From NCBI GenBank assembly GCA_015061905.1, contig SUVQ01000007.1, forward strand, positions 1 through 64,000: a stretch of 64,000 nt of DNA, in the 5' to 3' direction. This DNA comes from Verrucomicrobiota bacterium (GTDB lineage Bacteria > Verrucomicrobiota > Verrucomicrobiia > Opitutales > UBA953). Below the pieces are notes generated by a model, which made no database searches, was not told the DNA's origin, and saw nothing but the letters and a program-made list of their open reading frames with translations. Made by a program: the position numbers and the translations under genes. Shown piece after piece: positions 1 through 9,101 of this stretch; position 1 is the stretch's first letter, and each line of letters begins with the position of its first letter.

Positions 1-19
1 GACAGCGCGAGGTCCCCTT

Positions 20-133
20 CTGGTGATCACAGGTGAGGTGTAACACACGTTCCCATCCCGAACACGCTCGTTAAGCCCTCAACCGCCGATGGTAGTGCAG
101 CCACGCTGCTGTGTGAGAGTAGGTCGTTGCCAG
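20..133 (+). rRNA. rrf: 5S ribosomal RNA
   Basis: This is a 5S rRNA of about 114 nt. The conserved core CGTTCCCATCCCGAACACG (positions 48-66) and the segment CCGATGGTAGTG followed by GAGAGTAGGTC are diagnostic. The ends pair as helix I (CTGGTG at 20-25 with TGCCAG at 128-133). The 16S and 23S genes must lie to the left of the window, so this is probably the tail of an rRNA operon. The ends are set from helix I and may be off by 1-3 nt. Confidence 0.93.
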
Positions 134-140
134 TCTATAC

Positions 141-184
141 GGAGCCCGTTCTTCTAAAATGAGGAACGGGCTCCTTTCGTTTTA
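141..184 (+). terminator. Rho-independent terminator of the rRNA operon
   Basis: An 11-bp perfect stem (GGAGCCCGTTC at 141-151 with its complement at 164-174) closes a 12-nt A/T-rich loop and is followed by TTTCGTTTT. It lies 7 nt after the 5S gene, as expected for the end of an rRNA transcript. Confidence 0.9.
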
Positions 185-619
185 AAAAAAAAGCAAGGAC
201 GAAGTAAAAGCCCTTAACAACGTAACCGGAAGAAATAGGAAAAAAAAAGAAGAGTGAGGGGTGAATGAGTAAAAAAACGTTACCGAAAAATGAGCCACGA
301 AGTTTTGCGGGAACGCGGGGAGAGTTCGGGGAGCTTTCTGAGAATTTCTTTGCGGAGTTCGCTAAAAGCGTTAAGAAAAACTTTGTGAAATTGGGCGGAC
401 TTTGTGAGAGGTCTTATCCGGATTCCGCAGTTGCGGGAACGTGCCGATATAGGATTTCATCAGATTAAAGCACGGGATAAAAACAGCCGGGACGGCTGTG
501 CTCCTTTAAAACCTCTGCGTTTTTCTGCGTGTTCTGCGAGAGGATAAAAAACGGTTCTGGTGTCGCTCTCCAATCTATCTTTGATTTTTGCGGATATTTT
601 TTATAAGATGTCTTTCCGT
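185..619. other. Intergenic region, no convincing gene
   Basis: This gap separates the 5S terminator from the first protein gene. It holds two copies of the GGGAACG motif (about 308 and 434) and a small inverted repeat at 483-499 (ACAGCCG / CGGCTGT). It also has a run of CTGCG-type words at about 510-540 that resembles the dispersed intergenic repeats elsewhere in the window. An open frame of 67 codons (265-468) has no recognisable motif and is probably spurious. No clear promoter was found. Confidence 0.6.
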
Positions 620-2653
620 ATGAAATCCCTCAAAAAATTACTCCTTACTTTAACGCTTTTAGCCTCTGCGTTTTCGTTATTGAACGCGGAAGTTACGTTC
701 CCGTCCGAAAAAATCCCGAGTGCGGCGGTCGTCAAGGGCAATACGCTAAAGAATAATTGGATTTCCGCCTCTTTCAAAAAAGACGGATTTGTCGTTCGCG
801 CGGGCGGGCAAAAAATCCAAGGCGATGAGCTTTTTACGCTCGTTCTCGGTAGCGGTGAGCGCGTTCCCGCCTCGGCGATGACTTGCAGCGGTATTAAGAA
901 AGTTGCGCTCAAAGGGAATCCCGATGCGCTTAAGCTCTCCGAACGCGTTCCCGGGCAGGCTCTTGCCGGAAAATTTACCAAGGGCGACATCATGGTCGAG
1001 TGGCGGGCGGTTTTGCGCGACGGCTCGCACTACATCCGCCAAGAGCTGAAAATTAAGGCGAAAAACGATACGCCGATGCAGGCGATTGTTCCGCTTGAAA
1101 TCAAGCTTTCGGGCGCAAAAGTCCTTGGGAACACGCGCGGTTCGCCCGTCGTGACGGAAAAAGTTTTTGCTGCGCTCGAAACGCCGATGGCACTCAACGA
1201 AGTTTCCGGCGACACGATGACGGGAAAGTGGTCGCGTAAAACCACGCTGAAAAAGGGCGAAATCTGGGACGTTTCCTCCGTTATCGGCGCGTTTGTTCCC
1301 GGGCAGGAACGCCGCTCCTTCCTTGCTTACAACGAGCGGGAACGCGCGGTTCCGTGGCGCTCGTTTGTCCACTACAATTCGTGGTATGAGCTCAACATCA
1401 ATCGCAACAACGATCCGGATCCGAAGAAACGCATGTCGGAAAAACAATGCCTCGACGTCATTGAAGAGTGGAATAAAAACCTTTTCAAAAAACACAAAAT
1501 CAGTGTTGACGCGTTCGTTTGGGACGACGGCTGGGACGATTTCAATTCGCTCTGGGGCTTCCACAGCGAGTTCCCGAACGGTTTTGAAAAACTCAATACC
1601 GCGGCACTGAAGCAGGGTGCGGGAATGGGTGCTTGGCTCGGTCCCGTCGGCGGTTACGGCGCGTCCAAGGCTCAGCGTCTCGGCTATTGGAATAAAAATC
1701 ACCCGAACAACCAAATCGGCAACTTTGAGCTTTCCAATAAGGAATACTTCGATGCGTTCGTCGGACGTTGCTCGCAAATGGTTGACGATTACGACATGCG
1801 CTATTTCAAGTTCGACGGCATCAGCGCAATTCCCGTTGCCTACGGTCCCGCAGCAGAAGAAGACGCAGAAGGCATTATCAAGGTCGAAAAAGCGCTTCGC
1901 AAAAAACGCCCGGATATTTTCCTCAACACGACCGTCGGCACTTGGGCTTCTCCGTTTTGGTTCCACATCGCCGATTCCGTGTGGCGTCAGGACGGCGACC
2001 ACGGACAAATGGGCGTCGGTAGCAATCGCGACAAATGGATTACGTATCGCGACGATTGGGTGCACAAAATTTTCGTTACGGGATCGCCTCTTTTCCCGAT
2101 TAACTCAATCATGACGCACGGACTCATGGTTACCCGCCACGGTCCGCCGAATTGCATGGCAAACAACGCCGCCGGGCGCGACGACATTCTTAAGGAAATG
2201 CGCTGTGCCTTCGCAAGCGGGAGTGCCTTGCAGGAACTTTATGTCGATAACGACATCATGACAAAGCTCGACCTTTGGAAAGAGCTTGCCGAGTGCATCA
2301 AGTGGTTCCGCGGGAACGCCGACGTGCTCGACGACGCGCACTGGGTCGGCGGCGAGCCTTGGGACAACGAAAATAAAACCGGAGACATCTACGGCTGGGC
2401 GTCCTGGAACGGGAAAAAGGCGACACTCGCTTTGCGCAATTCCGACGACGAAGAAAAAACGTTGAAAACGACGCTTCGCAAATTGCTCGACGTTCCCGCG
2501 CATGTCCAAGGCTCTATCACGCTCAAGGATTCGTTCAAAGGGCAACGCAAACTCAACGGAATTTCCGGCGCGACGCTCCCGCTCGACAAGGAAATTTCCT
2601 TCAAGTTGAAGCCCTTTGAAGTATTCTTCTTTGACGGACGTCCCGCGAAATAA
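620..2653 (+). CDS. Secreted clan GH-D glycosidase (alpha-galactosidase-like)
   Basis: About 677 aa. I chose the ATG at 620 because it gives a clean Sec signal peptide (MKSLKKLLLTLTLLASAFS, cleavage near LNA|EV); the frame is open 20 codons further upstream. An N-terminal beta-sandwich is followed by a TIM barrel with WDDGWDD, then the motif YFKFDG, whose Asp (about residue 399 from this start) fits the nucleophile of clan GH-D (GH27/GH31/GH36) enzymes. WRQDGD may carry the acid/base. A short C-terminal beta domain closes the protein. These features suggest an exported alpha-galactosidase or related enzyme acting on dietary or host glycans. The exact family and substrate cannot be fixed by eye. 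It is monocistronic, with hairpins downstream. No Shine-Dalgarno sequence precedes the start. Confidence 0.72.
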   Translation: MKSLKKLLLTLTLLASAFSLLNAEVTFPSEKIPSAAVVKGNTLKNNWISASFKKDGFVVRAGGQKIQGDELFTLVLGSGERVPASAMTCSGIKKVALKGNPDALKLSERVPGQALAGKFTKGDIMVEWRAVLRDGSHYIRQELKIKAKNDTPMQAIVPLEIKLSGAKVLGNTRGSPVVTEKVFAALETPMALNEVSGDTMTGKWSRKTTLKKGEIWDVSSVIGAFVPGQERRSFLAYNERERAVPWRSFVHYNSWYELNINRNNDPDPKKRMSEKQCLDVIEEWNKNLFKKHKISVDAFVWDDGWDDFNSLWGFHSEFPNGFEKLNTAALKQGAGMGAWLGPVGGYGASKAQRLGYWNKNHPNNQIGNFELSNKEYFDAFVGRCSQMVDDYDMRYFKFDGISAIPVAYGPAAEEDAEGIIKVEKALRKKRPDIFLNTTVGTWASPFWFHIADSVWRQDGDHGQMGVGSNRDKWITYRDDWVHKIFVTGSPLFPINSIMTHGLMVTRHGPPNCMANNAAGRDDILKEMRCAFASGSALQELYVDNDIMTKLDLWKELAECIKWFRGNADVLDDAHWVGGEPWDNENKTGDIYGWASWNGKKATLALRNSDDEEKTLKTTLRKLLDVPAHVQGSITLKDSFKGQRKLNGISGATLPLDKEISFKLKPFEVFFFDGRPAK

Positions 2654-2704
2654 GCGGAAAAAGATTCGCTGTCGGAACTGGAAGAAGCGTTCCCGCAAAT
2701 TGAA

Positions 2705-2730
2705 ATTTGCCGAAGCTTGCTTCGGCAAAT
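2705..2730. terminator. Hairpin after the glycosidase gene
   Basis: This is a perfect 12-bp inverted repeat (ATTTGCCGAAGC / GCTTCGGCAAAT) with a 2-nt loop, 52 nt after the stop codon. It has no long T-run, so it may be an mRNA-stabilising hairpin rather than a true terminator. Confidence 0.5.
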
Positions 2731-2800
2731 GTTTAAAAGCAGAGGAGCCGAAAAGTTTAGTCGGCTTCTCCGAGAATTTTACTTTGAGTGTGGCATAGAT

Positions 2801-2846
2801 ACGTTTTTTTTTACGGGATGGAAGACATGCTTCCCGAAAAAAAACG
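2801..2846. terminator. Bidirectional terminator between convergent genes
   Basis: ACGTTTTTTTTT and AAAAAAAACGT flank the pairing arms ACGGGA / TTCCCG. A hairpin with a T-run is therefore formed in both directions. It sits between the glycosidase (plus) and the acyltransferase (minus), which converge here. Confidence 0.65.
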
Positions 2847-2898
2847 TCGTTCCGTTGTTGTTTCTTTGTAAAAGCTCTTAGCTATGCCAAGCTCTTTT

Positions 2899-4134
2899 TT
2901 ATGCTTTCAGGAAAACTTTAGCGCGATAGCAAAGCCAAAGGATAAGGAAAAGAATCGCCGCGTTCCCGCAGGCAAAAAAGATTTCCGGGCGGGAAACGTC
3001 GAATGCGCGAAGCAAGCCGCCGAGCAAGGCGCGCGAAATTCCGCCGAAATCAATTAATCCGACTTCCGGGCTGAGCATGTAGGCGAGAATCGAATTCATA
3101 CCGATAATTTTCAGCCAACTCGCCCAACGCTTCCACCCGAGCCAATCGACAACGCCGTAAAATGCCGCCATGAGCAGCACGCAGTAGCCGGACGAGACCA
3201 GCGTGAACGTTCCCGTCCAAATACGCTTAATCACCGGAAATCCGCAGGCGTGCCCGAGCCAGCCGATCGCAACAAGCAACGTGCCTGCAACGACGAGCCA
3301 CCAAAATTTCCTCGCCTGCGAAAGCGTTTTGCTTTTTAGCAAAATTCCCGTGAAAACCCCGCTCATTACAGTTACGACAAAAGTCAACGAGCACCAAAGC
3401 CAAGCCGTGTCGTAATATGCGGGGAAAATGACGTTCCCGTCGGCGGAAACGCTTGCGCAGTCGCGCCATCGCCCGAGGCAAAGCTTGTCCAAGGTCGCCG
3501 GAAAATTCAGTTCCCGTGCCCACGGCGACGTTCCCGCCGCTTGCCATTCGCCGAAAAGCAGACAGCCCGCCGTGAAAACCGCAAGCAAGCCGATCGCAAG
3601 GATTACCTGTTTTTTCCAACTCAAAAAAAGAAATGCCAACGCCGCTCCCGCGTAGCCGACGGCGATCGCCTGAAGTGTATTGGTTAGCGGCTTGAACGCA
3701 TTTAAATCAAAGGCAAGTAAATTCCCCTGTGCGATGCAACCGAGTATCCACAAAGTAATTACGCGGCGAAAAATTCTCCACAACGCGTGAGTGCGCGGGA
3801 ACGCCGCGCTTTCGCCGACATATTTTGCCATTGCGAACGGAATCGAAACGCCCGCCATAAACATGAAAAGCGGCATCACCAAATCCCAAGTGAGAAAGCC
3901 TTCCCATGTCGCGTGCGTCCAGTGCGCAATGTGCCACGCGCCGTTCGGATGATGCCCGAGCCACGCGTGCATGACGGGACCGAGCATTGTCAGGACGAAA
4001 AGGTCAAATCCGCGCAGCGCGTCGAGCGATTCGAGGCGTTGAGCGGGAGCAGGAGCGGGAACGTTTCGGTCAGGCAAGTCCACTTTGAATAACTGTGTTC
4101 CCGCGGCATATTTGAAGCAAGTTTTCTTTTGCAC
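2899..4134 (-). CDS. Membrane acyltransferase, NagX/HGSNAT family (COG4299)
   Basis: About 411 aa polytopic membrane protein. RLESLDALRGFDLF near residue 34 is the hallmark of the DUF5009/heparan-alpha-glucosaminide N-acetyltransferase-like family. The His-rich stretch WHIAHWTHATWEG and the segment MPLFMFMAGVSIPFAM follow. About ten hydrophobic segments run to the C-terminus. Known relatives move acyl groups across membranes onto amino sugars, which suits a glycan-degrading cell, but the substrate here is unknown. The frame opens with GTG at 4134, with no clear ribosome-binding site, so a slightly later start is possible. It is divergent from the BioB-like gene, with about 60 bp between the starts. 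Confidence 0.8.
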   Translation of the reverse strand: MQKKTCFKYAAGTQLFKVDLPDRNVPAPAPAQRLESLDALRGFDLFVLTMLGPVMHAWLGHHPNGAWHIAHWTHATWEGFLTWDLVMPLFMFMAGVSIPFAMAKYVGESAAFPRTHALWRIFRRVITLWILGCIAQGNLLAFDLNAFKPLTNTLQAIAVGYAGAALAFLFLSWKKQVILAIGLLAVFTAGCLLFGEWQAAGTSPWARELNFPATLDKLCLGRWRDCASVSADGNVIFPAYYDTAWLWCSLTFVVTVMSGVFTGILLKSKTLSQARKFWWLVVAGTLLVAIGWLGHACGFPVIKRIWTGTFTLVSSGYCVLLMAAFYGVVDWLGWKRWASWLKIIGMNSILAYMLSPEVGLIDFGGISRALLGGLLRAFDVSRPEIFFACGNAAILFLILWLCYRAKVFLKA

Positions 4135-4194
4135 CGGCGGCGGGCGGGAAATTTCCTTTTCGGGACTTCTCTTTCGTATTATCTTGGAACGACT

Positions 4195-4719
4195 ATGGTT
4201 TACTATTTAGAAGACGTTCGCAAAGTTTACGCCAATCCGCTTCCGACGCTGATTTATTTTGCTCAGGAAATTCATCAGCAATCTCAGGTGGCGGATGCCG
4301 TGCAAGTCGCCGCGTGGGATCACCCGGAAACGGTCGAACGCGTGGTCGTCGAATCGAACGAAACAACGGAAAAATGCTTGGAGCAACTTATTGCACTTTC
4401 AAACTCCGAAAAGCATCCGGACGTGGTTGAGATTGACGCGGGAACGCCGTCGATCGGCGTTTTTGAATTTGTGCGCATTGTCGCCGTGGCGCGTATTTTG
4501 TTGCCGAAAACGCTGATTCGCTTGGCGGAAAATTGCGCGGCAATGTCGGCGGGAGCGCTTGCGCTTTGCCTGTCCGCCGGAGCCAATTCCGCATTTTTCG
4601 CGGGAAATATGCTTGAGGCTTTGGGCTTGCGCCCGCTCGACGTAACCGAGCATCACAAAAAAGTTCACGGTTGCAAGGGCGACGGCTCCTGCGGTCATTG
4701 CACTTGCGGCAGGCACTAA
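4195..4719 (+). CDS. BioB-like protein lacking the radical-SAM core
   Basis: 174 aa. The N-terminus (about residues 4-37: EDVRKVYANPLPTLIYFAQE, then IHQQ and VQV) aligns well with the start of biotin synthase. The second half (about residues 95-150: FEFVRIVAVARILLP, then RLAENCAAMS and CLSAGANS) aligns with the BioB C-terminus. The intervening 150 or so residues of a normal 320-350 aa BioB are absent. These include the CxxxCxxC cluster for the SAM-binding 4Fe-4S and the Cys ligands of the 2Fe-2S cluster. A tail CKGDGSCGHCTCGRH supplies four new cysteines. It cannot be a working biotin synthase as written. It may be an in-frame deletion remnant or a repurposed metal- or substrate-binding protein. 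A possible -10 (TATTAT) lies at 4178-4183. Confidence 0.7.
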   Translation: MVYYLEDVRKVYANPLPTLIYFAQEIHQQSQVADAVQVAAWDHPETVERVVVESNETTEKCLEQLIALSNSEKHPDVVEIDAGTPSIGVFEFVRIVAVARILLPKTLIRLAENCAAMSAGALALCLSAGANSAFFAGNMLEALGLRPLDVTEHHKKVHGCKGDGSCGHCTCGRH

Positions 4720-4852
4720 TTTTAGCGAATGGCTAATTGTGAGCGGTGAAATTGTGGCGGGCGAAAATATTTGCCGTGAGGCGGCATTTTTGAAAACGCC
4801 TTTGTTCATCGCTCACTAAAATTCCCCATACAATCCATTTCCCTCGAAAAAT

Positions 4853-7800
4853 ATGTCCGACACGTCCCCCGCCGCCCAAGAAGAAACGCCGTTCAGCGAT
4901 TTTGTCCACTTGCACGTTCACTCGCAGTATTCGCTTTTGGACGGTGCGACGAATATCAAAAAGTTGGCGGCGAAGGCGAAGGCGGACGGCATGGCGGCGG
5001 TCGCGCTCACCGACCACGGGAACATGTTCGGCATAAAGCTTTTTTACGATACTTGCAAAAAAGCGAAGATTAAGCCGATTTTGGGTTGCGAGGCTTACGT
5101 TGCCCGGCGCACGCGCTTTGACAAAGGGAAAAATATTCCCGCGGGAACGGATGAAAAAATCGACCGCTCCGGGAATCACCTGATTTTGCTTGCGAAAAAC
5201 CTTACGGGCTATCGCAACCTCGTGCGTCTGGTTTCGCTCGGTTGGACCGAAGGGAATTATTACCGCCCGCGTATCGACAAAGAAATTCTCGAAAAATATC
5301 ACGAAGGGCTGATTGTGTGCTCCGCCTGTATCGCAGGCGAAATCCCGTCAAAAATTCTCGCCGGAAACGAGGAGGGCGCGGAGGAAGCGGCACGCTGGTT
5401 TCAACGTGTTTTCGGTGATGATTTTTATCTCGAAGTCATGCGCCACCCGAACAATGTTTCGGACGATACCCGCGATGTTTACCAGCGGCAACTTCGCGCG
5501 GAGAAAGGCATTTTTAAGCTCGCCGAAAAACTCGGAATCAAAGTCGTCGCGACAAACGACGTTCACTTTTTGAACGAAAAAGACGCCGAAGCACACGATA
5601 TTTTGCTGTGCCTAAATTCCGGGAAAAAAGTTGCCGACGAAAGCCGCCTTCGCTACACGCGGCAGGAATGGTTTAAGACAACGGCGGAAATGAAAGCGTT
5701 GTTTCACGATCGTCCGGACATTCTTCTCAACACGCTGGAAGTCGCCAACAAAGTTGAAGAATACAATTTGGACTCGCCGCCGATTATGCCGGTTTTCCCG
5801 ATTCCGGAAAGCTTCGGAACGGAAGCCGAATTGCGGGAACGCTTGAGCGAAGAGGAGCTTCGCGCGGAGTTCGGCGAGCGTTACGAGAAACTCGGCGGCG
5901 CGGAAAAAGTTTACCGCATTCGCTTCGAATACGATTATTTGCGCCACCTGACAATGACCGGCGCACAAAAAAGATGGAACGGGAACATTCCCGAAGACGC
6001 GCAGGAGCGCATCGATTTTGAGCTGACAACTATCAAGACGATGGGCTTTCCGGGCTACTTTCTCATCGTGCAGGATTTTATCGCCGCTGCACGCGAAATG
6101 GGCGTTCTCGTCGGTCCCGGGCGCGGGAGCGCCGCCGGAAGCGTTGTCGCCTATTGCCTCGGAATCACCGGGATAAACCCGATGAAATACGATTTGCTTT
6201 TCGAACGATTTTTGAATCCGGATCGTATTTCGATGCCCGATATCGATATTGACTTCGACGACGAAGGGCGCGGCAAAGTTCTCGAATGGGTTTCGCAAAA
6301 ATACGGGCAGGATCACGTCGCGCACATTGTAACTTTCGGGAGTATGGCTCCGCGCATGGCGATTAAAGACGTCGCACGCGTGCTGGATTTGCCGCTCGCG
6401 GAAGCAAACCGCCTCGCGAAACTCGTTCCCGCGAAGCCGAAAATCACAATGGATGCGGCAATGGCGGAAAGCCCGCAGCTCCGGGAAGAAAAAAACTCCA
6501 ACGACGCGCTCATCGTCAGCACCCTCAATTTTGCGGAAGCTCTCGACGGCTCCATTCGCCAAACCGGCGTTCACGCCTGCGGCACGCTCATTTCCCGCGA
6601 CCCGCTCATCGAAACCATTCCGGTGATGCCGACGCCGGACGACAATTTGCTCACAACGCAATACGACGGACACTTCGTCGAGCCGATCGGGCTTCTCAAA
6701 ATGGACTTCCTCGGGCTGAAAACGCTTACCATTTTGAAAAATTGCCTCGCCAACGTAAAAGCCGCCAAAGGGATTGAATTTGAAATTAACGAAATCCCGC
6801 TCGACGATCAGGAAACTTTCGGCGTGTTCGCGCGCGGGGAAACAACCGGGCTTTTTCAGTTTGAATCCGGCGGAATGAAAAAATATCTGCGCCTGCTCAA
6901 ACCGAATCGTTTTGAAGACCTCGTCGCGATGAACGCGCTCTATCGCCCGGGTCCGATGGAATACATTCCGCAGTTTATCCGGCGCAAACACGGAGACGAC
7001 CGCATCGTTTACGATCATCCGCTCATGGAACGGTATCTGAAAGATACTTACGGAATTACCGTTTATCAGGAACAGGTCATGTTGCTTTCCCGCGAGCTCG
7101 GGCAATTTACGCGCGGCGAGTCCGACGTGCTCCGCAAAGCGATGGGGAAAAAGCAACTCGACACGATGGCGAAGTTGCAGGAAAAGTTTCACCGCGGATG
7201 CCTCGAAAATCCGCGCTTCATGGAGCCGCTCAAAGGCAACAAAGCAAAGGCGGAACAACTCATCGAAAAAATTTGGAAAGACTGGACGGCGTTTGCCGAA
7301 TACGCATTTAACAAATCTCACTCCGTCTGCTACGCCTATGTCGCTTACCAAACCGGCTATCTCAAGGCGCATTTCCCTGTGGAATATATGGCGGCGGTGC
7401 TCGACTCCGAAATGAGCAATCCGGAAAAGATGCTCGGCGTCATCGCCGAATGCGAAAGCATGGGCATTCGCGTGCTCGGTCCGAACGTCAATACCTCCAA
7501 CGTCTTTTTCACGCCCGATCCCGCAAACAATGCGATTCACTTCGGCTTCCGCGCGCTCAAAGGATTAGGCGAAAAAATTGCGCAAGCCATTATCGAAGAG
7601 CGTTCCCGCAACGGGAAATACAAAGGTTTCGTCGACTTCATGGAGCGCCTTTGCACCAAGCGCGTTACCGTAAAAAATGAAGAAACCGGAGAAACCCGCG
7701 AAGTGAATTTAAACATCGGTCGTAGCTTGGGAACGCTCATCGAAACCGGCGGCTTCGATAACTGCGACGTTTACGAAGACCGAAACCACATTCTCGACTC

Positions 7801-8626
7801 GTTCAACGCCGTGCGCGAATTTCTTCAGAAAAACAACGAGGAAGACGCGTTCACGATGGAACTCGGGATTCTCGACGAACGCCGTTCCGCCGCCGATTTT
7901 ATCAAACGCACGGGAACGCCGATGTCTCCTTCGGAAAAACTCCGCAAGGAAAAAGAATTGCTCGGGCTTTATCTTTCCGGGCATCCGCTCAATGTTTACG
8001 CAGGACTGGAGCAGGCGCTCTCCACATTCTCCGGCGCGCTCGAAGATTGTAAATTTTCAAAAACGGAAAAAAATCATCAGGTGCGGCTGTGCGGAATTAT
8101 CGAAGATATCGTTATTAAATACACCGCCGATAATCGCAAATTCGCCACGTTCTCTCTCGAAACCCGAAAAGATAAATACGGGCTCGTTTGCTTCGCGTCC
8201 GATTTTCAGGAATACGGAGAATACATCAAAGACGGCGCACAGGTTATTCTCGATTGTGATTTGCGTTACCGCGACCGGCAGGAGGAATGGAGCTTGCAGG
8301 TTTCCCGGATTTCCCCGATGAAAGAGCAGGTTTCGCGCCTGCTTAAAAAAGTCGTATTCGTCGTGAATCCCGAGGAAGACGTTCCCGCCTTTCTCGAAAA
8401 TAAGCTCATGCGGCACATCGGTGAAAATTCCGGCGGCACACGCATCGCCGTTGCTCAGCAACAACCGGACGGAAGCCTCATCGAAGCCGACTTGCCGGAA
8501 CACGTGCAAACCTTTTTCCCCGTGGAAAAATTTGCGGAACTCCTGCGCGATCCCGCCGTCATCGGTTATCGCATCGACGCTTCCGCGCCGTATCGCCGCC
8601 CGTCGCGCTTCCCCGATCGCCGATAG
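4853..8626 (+). CDS. dnaE: DNA polymerase III subunit alpha
   Basis: 1257 aa, the replicative polymerase subunit of DnaE type. The N-terminal PHP domain begins with FVHLHVHSQYSLLDGA (about residue 18). The palm has GPGRGSAAGS (about residue 421) and the catalytic acidic motif PDIDIDFDD (about residue 462). FNKSHSVCYA and a helix-hairpin-helix region (FGFRALKGLGEKIA) follow, then a C-terminal OB-like domain. The length is in the usual DnaE1 range. It is preceded by 133 bp without an evident Shine-Dalgarno sequence and followed by a repeat-rich gap. Motif density (7 copies of GGGAACG) is lower than in most neighbours, as might be expected of a tightly constrained protein. Confidence 0.97.
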   Translation: MSDTSPAAQEETPFSDFVHLHVHSQYSLLDGATNIKKLAAKAKADGMAAVALTDHGNMFGIKLFYDTCKKAKIKPILGCEAYVARRTRFDKGKNIPAGTDEKIDRSGNHLILLAKNLTGYRNLVRLVSLGWTEGNYYRPRIDKEILEKYHEGLIVCSACIAGEIPSKILAGNEEGAEEAARWFQRVFGDDFYLEVMRHPNNVSDDTRDVYQRQLRAEKGIFKLAEKLGIKVVATNDVHFLNEKDAEAHDILLCLNSGKKVADESRLRYTRQEWFKTTAEMKALFHDRPDILLNTLEVANKVEEYNLDSPPIMPVFPIPESFGTEAELRERLSEEELRAEFGERYEKLGGAEKVYRIRFEYDYLRHLTMTGAQKRWNGNIPEDAQERIDFELTTIKTMGFPGYFLIVQDFIAAAREMGVLVGPGRGSAAGSVVAYCLGITGINPMKYDLLFERFLNPDRISMPDIDIDFDDEGRGKVLEWVSQKYGQDHVAHIVTFGSMAPRMAIKDVARVLDLPLAEANRLAKLVPAKPKITMDAAMAESPQLREEKNSNDALIVSTLNFAEALDGSIRQTGVHACGTLISRDPLIETIPVMPTPDDNLLTTQYDGHFVEPIGLLKMDFLGLKTLTILKNCLANVKAAKGIEFEINEIPLDDQETFGVFARGETTGLFQFESGGMKKYLRLLKPNRFEDLVAMNALYRPGPMEYIPQFIRRKHGDDRIVYDHPLMERYLKDTYGITVYQEQVMLLSRELGQFTRGESDVLRKAMGKKQLDTMAKLQEKFHRGCLENPRFMEPLKGNKAKAEQLIEKIWKDWTAFAEYAFNKSHSVCYAYVAYQTGYLKAHFPVEYMAAVLDSEMSNPEKMLGVIAECESMGIRVLGPNVNTSNVFFTPDPANNAIHFGFRALKGLGEKIAQAIIEERSRNGKYKGFVDFMERLCTKRVTVKNEETGETREVNLNIGRSLGTLIETGGFDNCDVYEDRNHILDSFNAVREFLQKNNEEDAFTMELGILDERRSAADFIKRTGTPMSPSEKLRKEKELLGLYLSGHPLNVYAGLEQALSTFSGALEDCKFSKTEKNHQVRLCGIIEDIVIKYTADNRKFATFSLETRKDKYGLVCFASDFQEYGEYIKDGAQVILDCDLRYRDRQEEWSLQVSRISPMKEQVSRLLKKVVFVVNPEEDVPAFLENKLMRHIGENSGGTRIAVAQQQPDGSLIEADLPEHVQTFFPVEKFAELLRDPAVIGYRIDASAPYRRPSRFPDRR

Positions 8627-8870
8627 CGTTCCTGCCGCGTTCCCGCTTCGTTTTCGCGCGAAGCGGAAAAAAGAAACCACGAATGGACACGAAGTTTCAC
8701 GAATGATAACGCAAAGATGAAATCGGGATATCTGCGAATATCTGTTTCATCTGTGGCAAAAAATTAACCGCAGACAAAAAAACTTCGCGTCTTAGCGGCT
8801 TTGCGCGAGGTTTTTACACAGCCCTCGAAAGAAGATTTTGCTTCGCCCGATTTTTTCGCGCGAGATCTAT
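8627..8870. repeat. Intergenic gap with dispersed short-period repeats
   Basis: This is part of the 415-bp gap between dnaE and the first PEP-CTERM gene. At about 8673-8812 three modules occur in order. The first has three CACGAA words spaced 10 nt apart. The second contains TCTGCGAATATCTGTTTCAT. The third has GCGTCTTA-like words spaced about 8 nt. The same series recurs at 9857-9996, 54895-55034, 56007-56142 and 56287-56414. Two GGGAACG-type words lie near 8636. No gene was found. Confidence 0.75.
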
Positions 8871-9101
8871 TGGTGTAATTGGTGAAATTTGCGGATTTTT
8901 TTCAAAACGTGCTTGACGGGCACGTTTTTTTTTTTGCGACAATCCATGCTAAGAATTGGGACAAATCGGCGGGAACGCCGCATGTGTTCCGGTTTTTACC
9001 CTCAAAAATAATTTTAACAATCACAATCAAACTTAGTTATTATGAAAAAATACATCACACTCGCGGCGCTCCTCGCCGCCGGAACAACATTCGCTAACGC
9101 G
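8871..9101 (+). repeat. Cassette 5' block, copy 1
   Basis: About 230 bp are nearly identical (I estimate about 95%) to 55041-55272. The block covers the leader, a hairpin or promoter, the start codon and the signal peptide of the PEP-CTERM gene. Homology stops at the signal-peptide cleavage region. Its first 30 nt (GTGTAATTGGTGAAATTTGC and following) also occur alone at 12632, before the EF-hand gene, and in degenerate form near 15011. Confidence 0.85.
8904..8943 (+). promoter_or_regulatory. Promoter or hairpin with poly-T tract, copy 1
   Basis: TTGACG (8913-8918) and GACAAT (8938-8943) are separated by 19 nt that include a run of 11 T. The same stretch folds as AAAACGTGC / GCACGTTTT around the TTGACGG loop, so it can also be read as a terminator with a long T-run. 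Copy 2 at 55084-55113 has 10 T and an 18-nt spacer. A promoter is plausible because the block is conserved upstream of both PEP-CTERM genes. The two readings cannot be separated from sequence. Confidence 0.5.

Noticed and set aside
48-54. CGTTCCC inside the 5S rRNA as a copy of the interspersed motif
   Set aside because: This stretch is a conserved part of 5S rRNA in general, so it says nothing about the motif.
265-468. Open frame of 67 codons after the 5S rRNA
   Set aside because: No recognisable motif, no ribosome-binding site, and it lies in a repeat-bearing gap. Composition looks like non-coding DNA.
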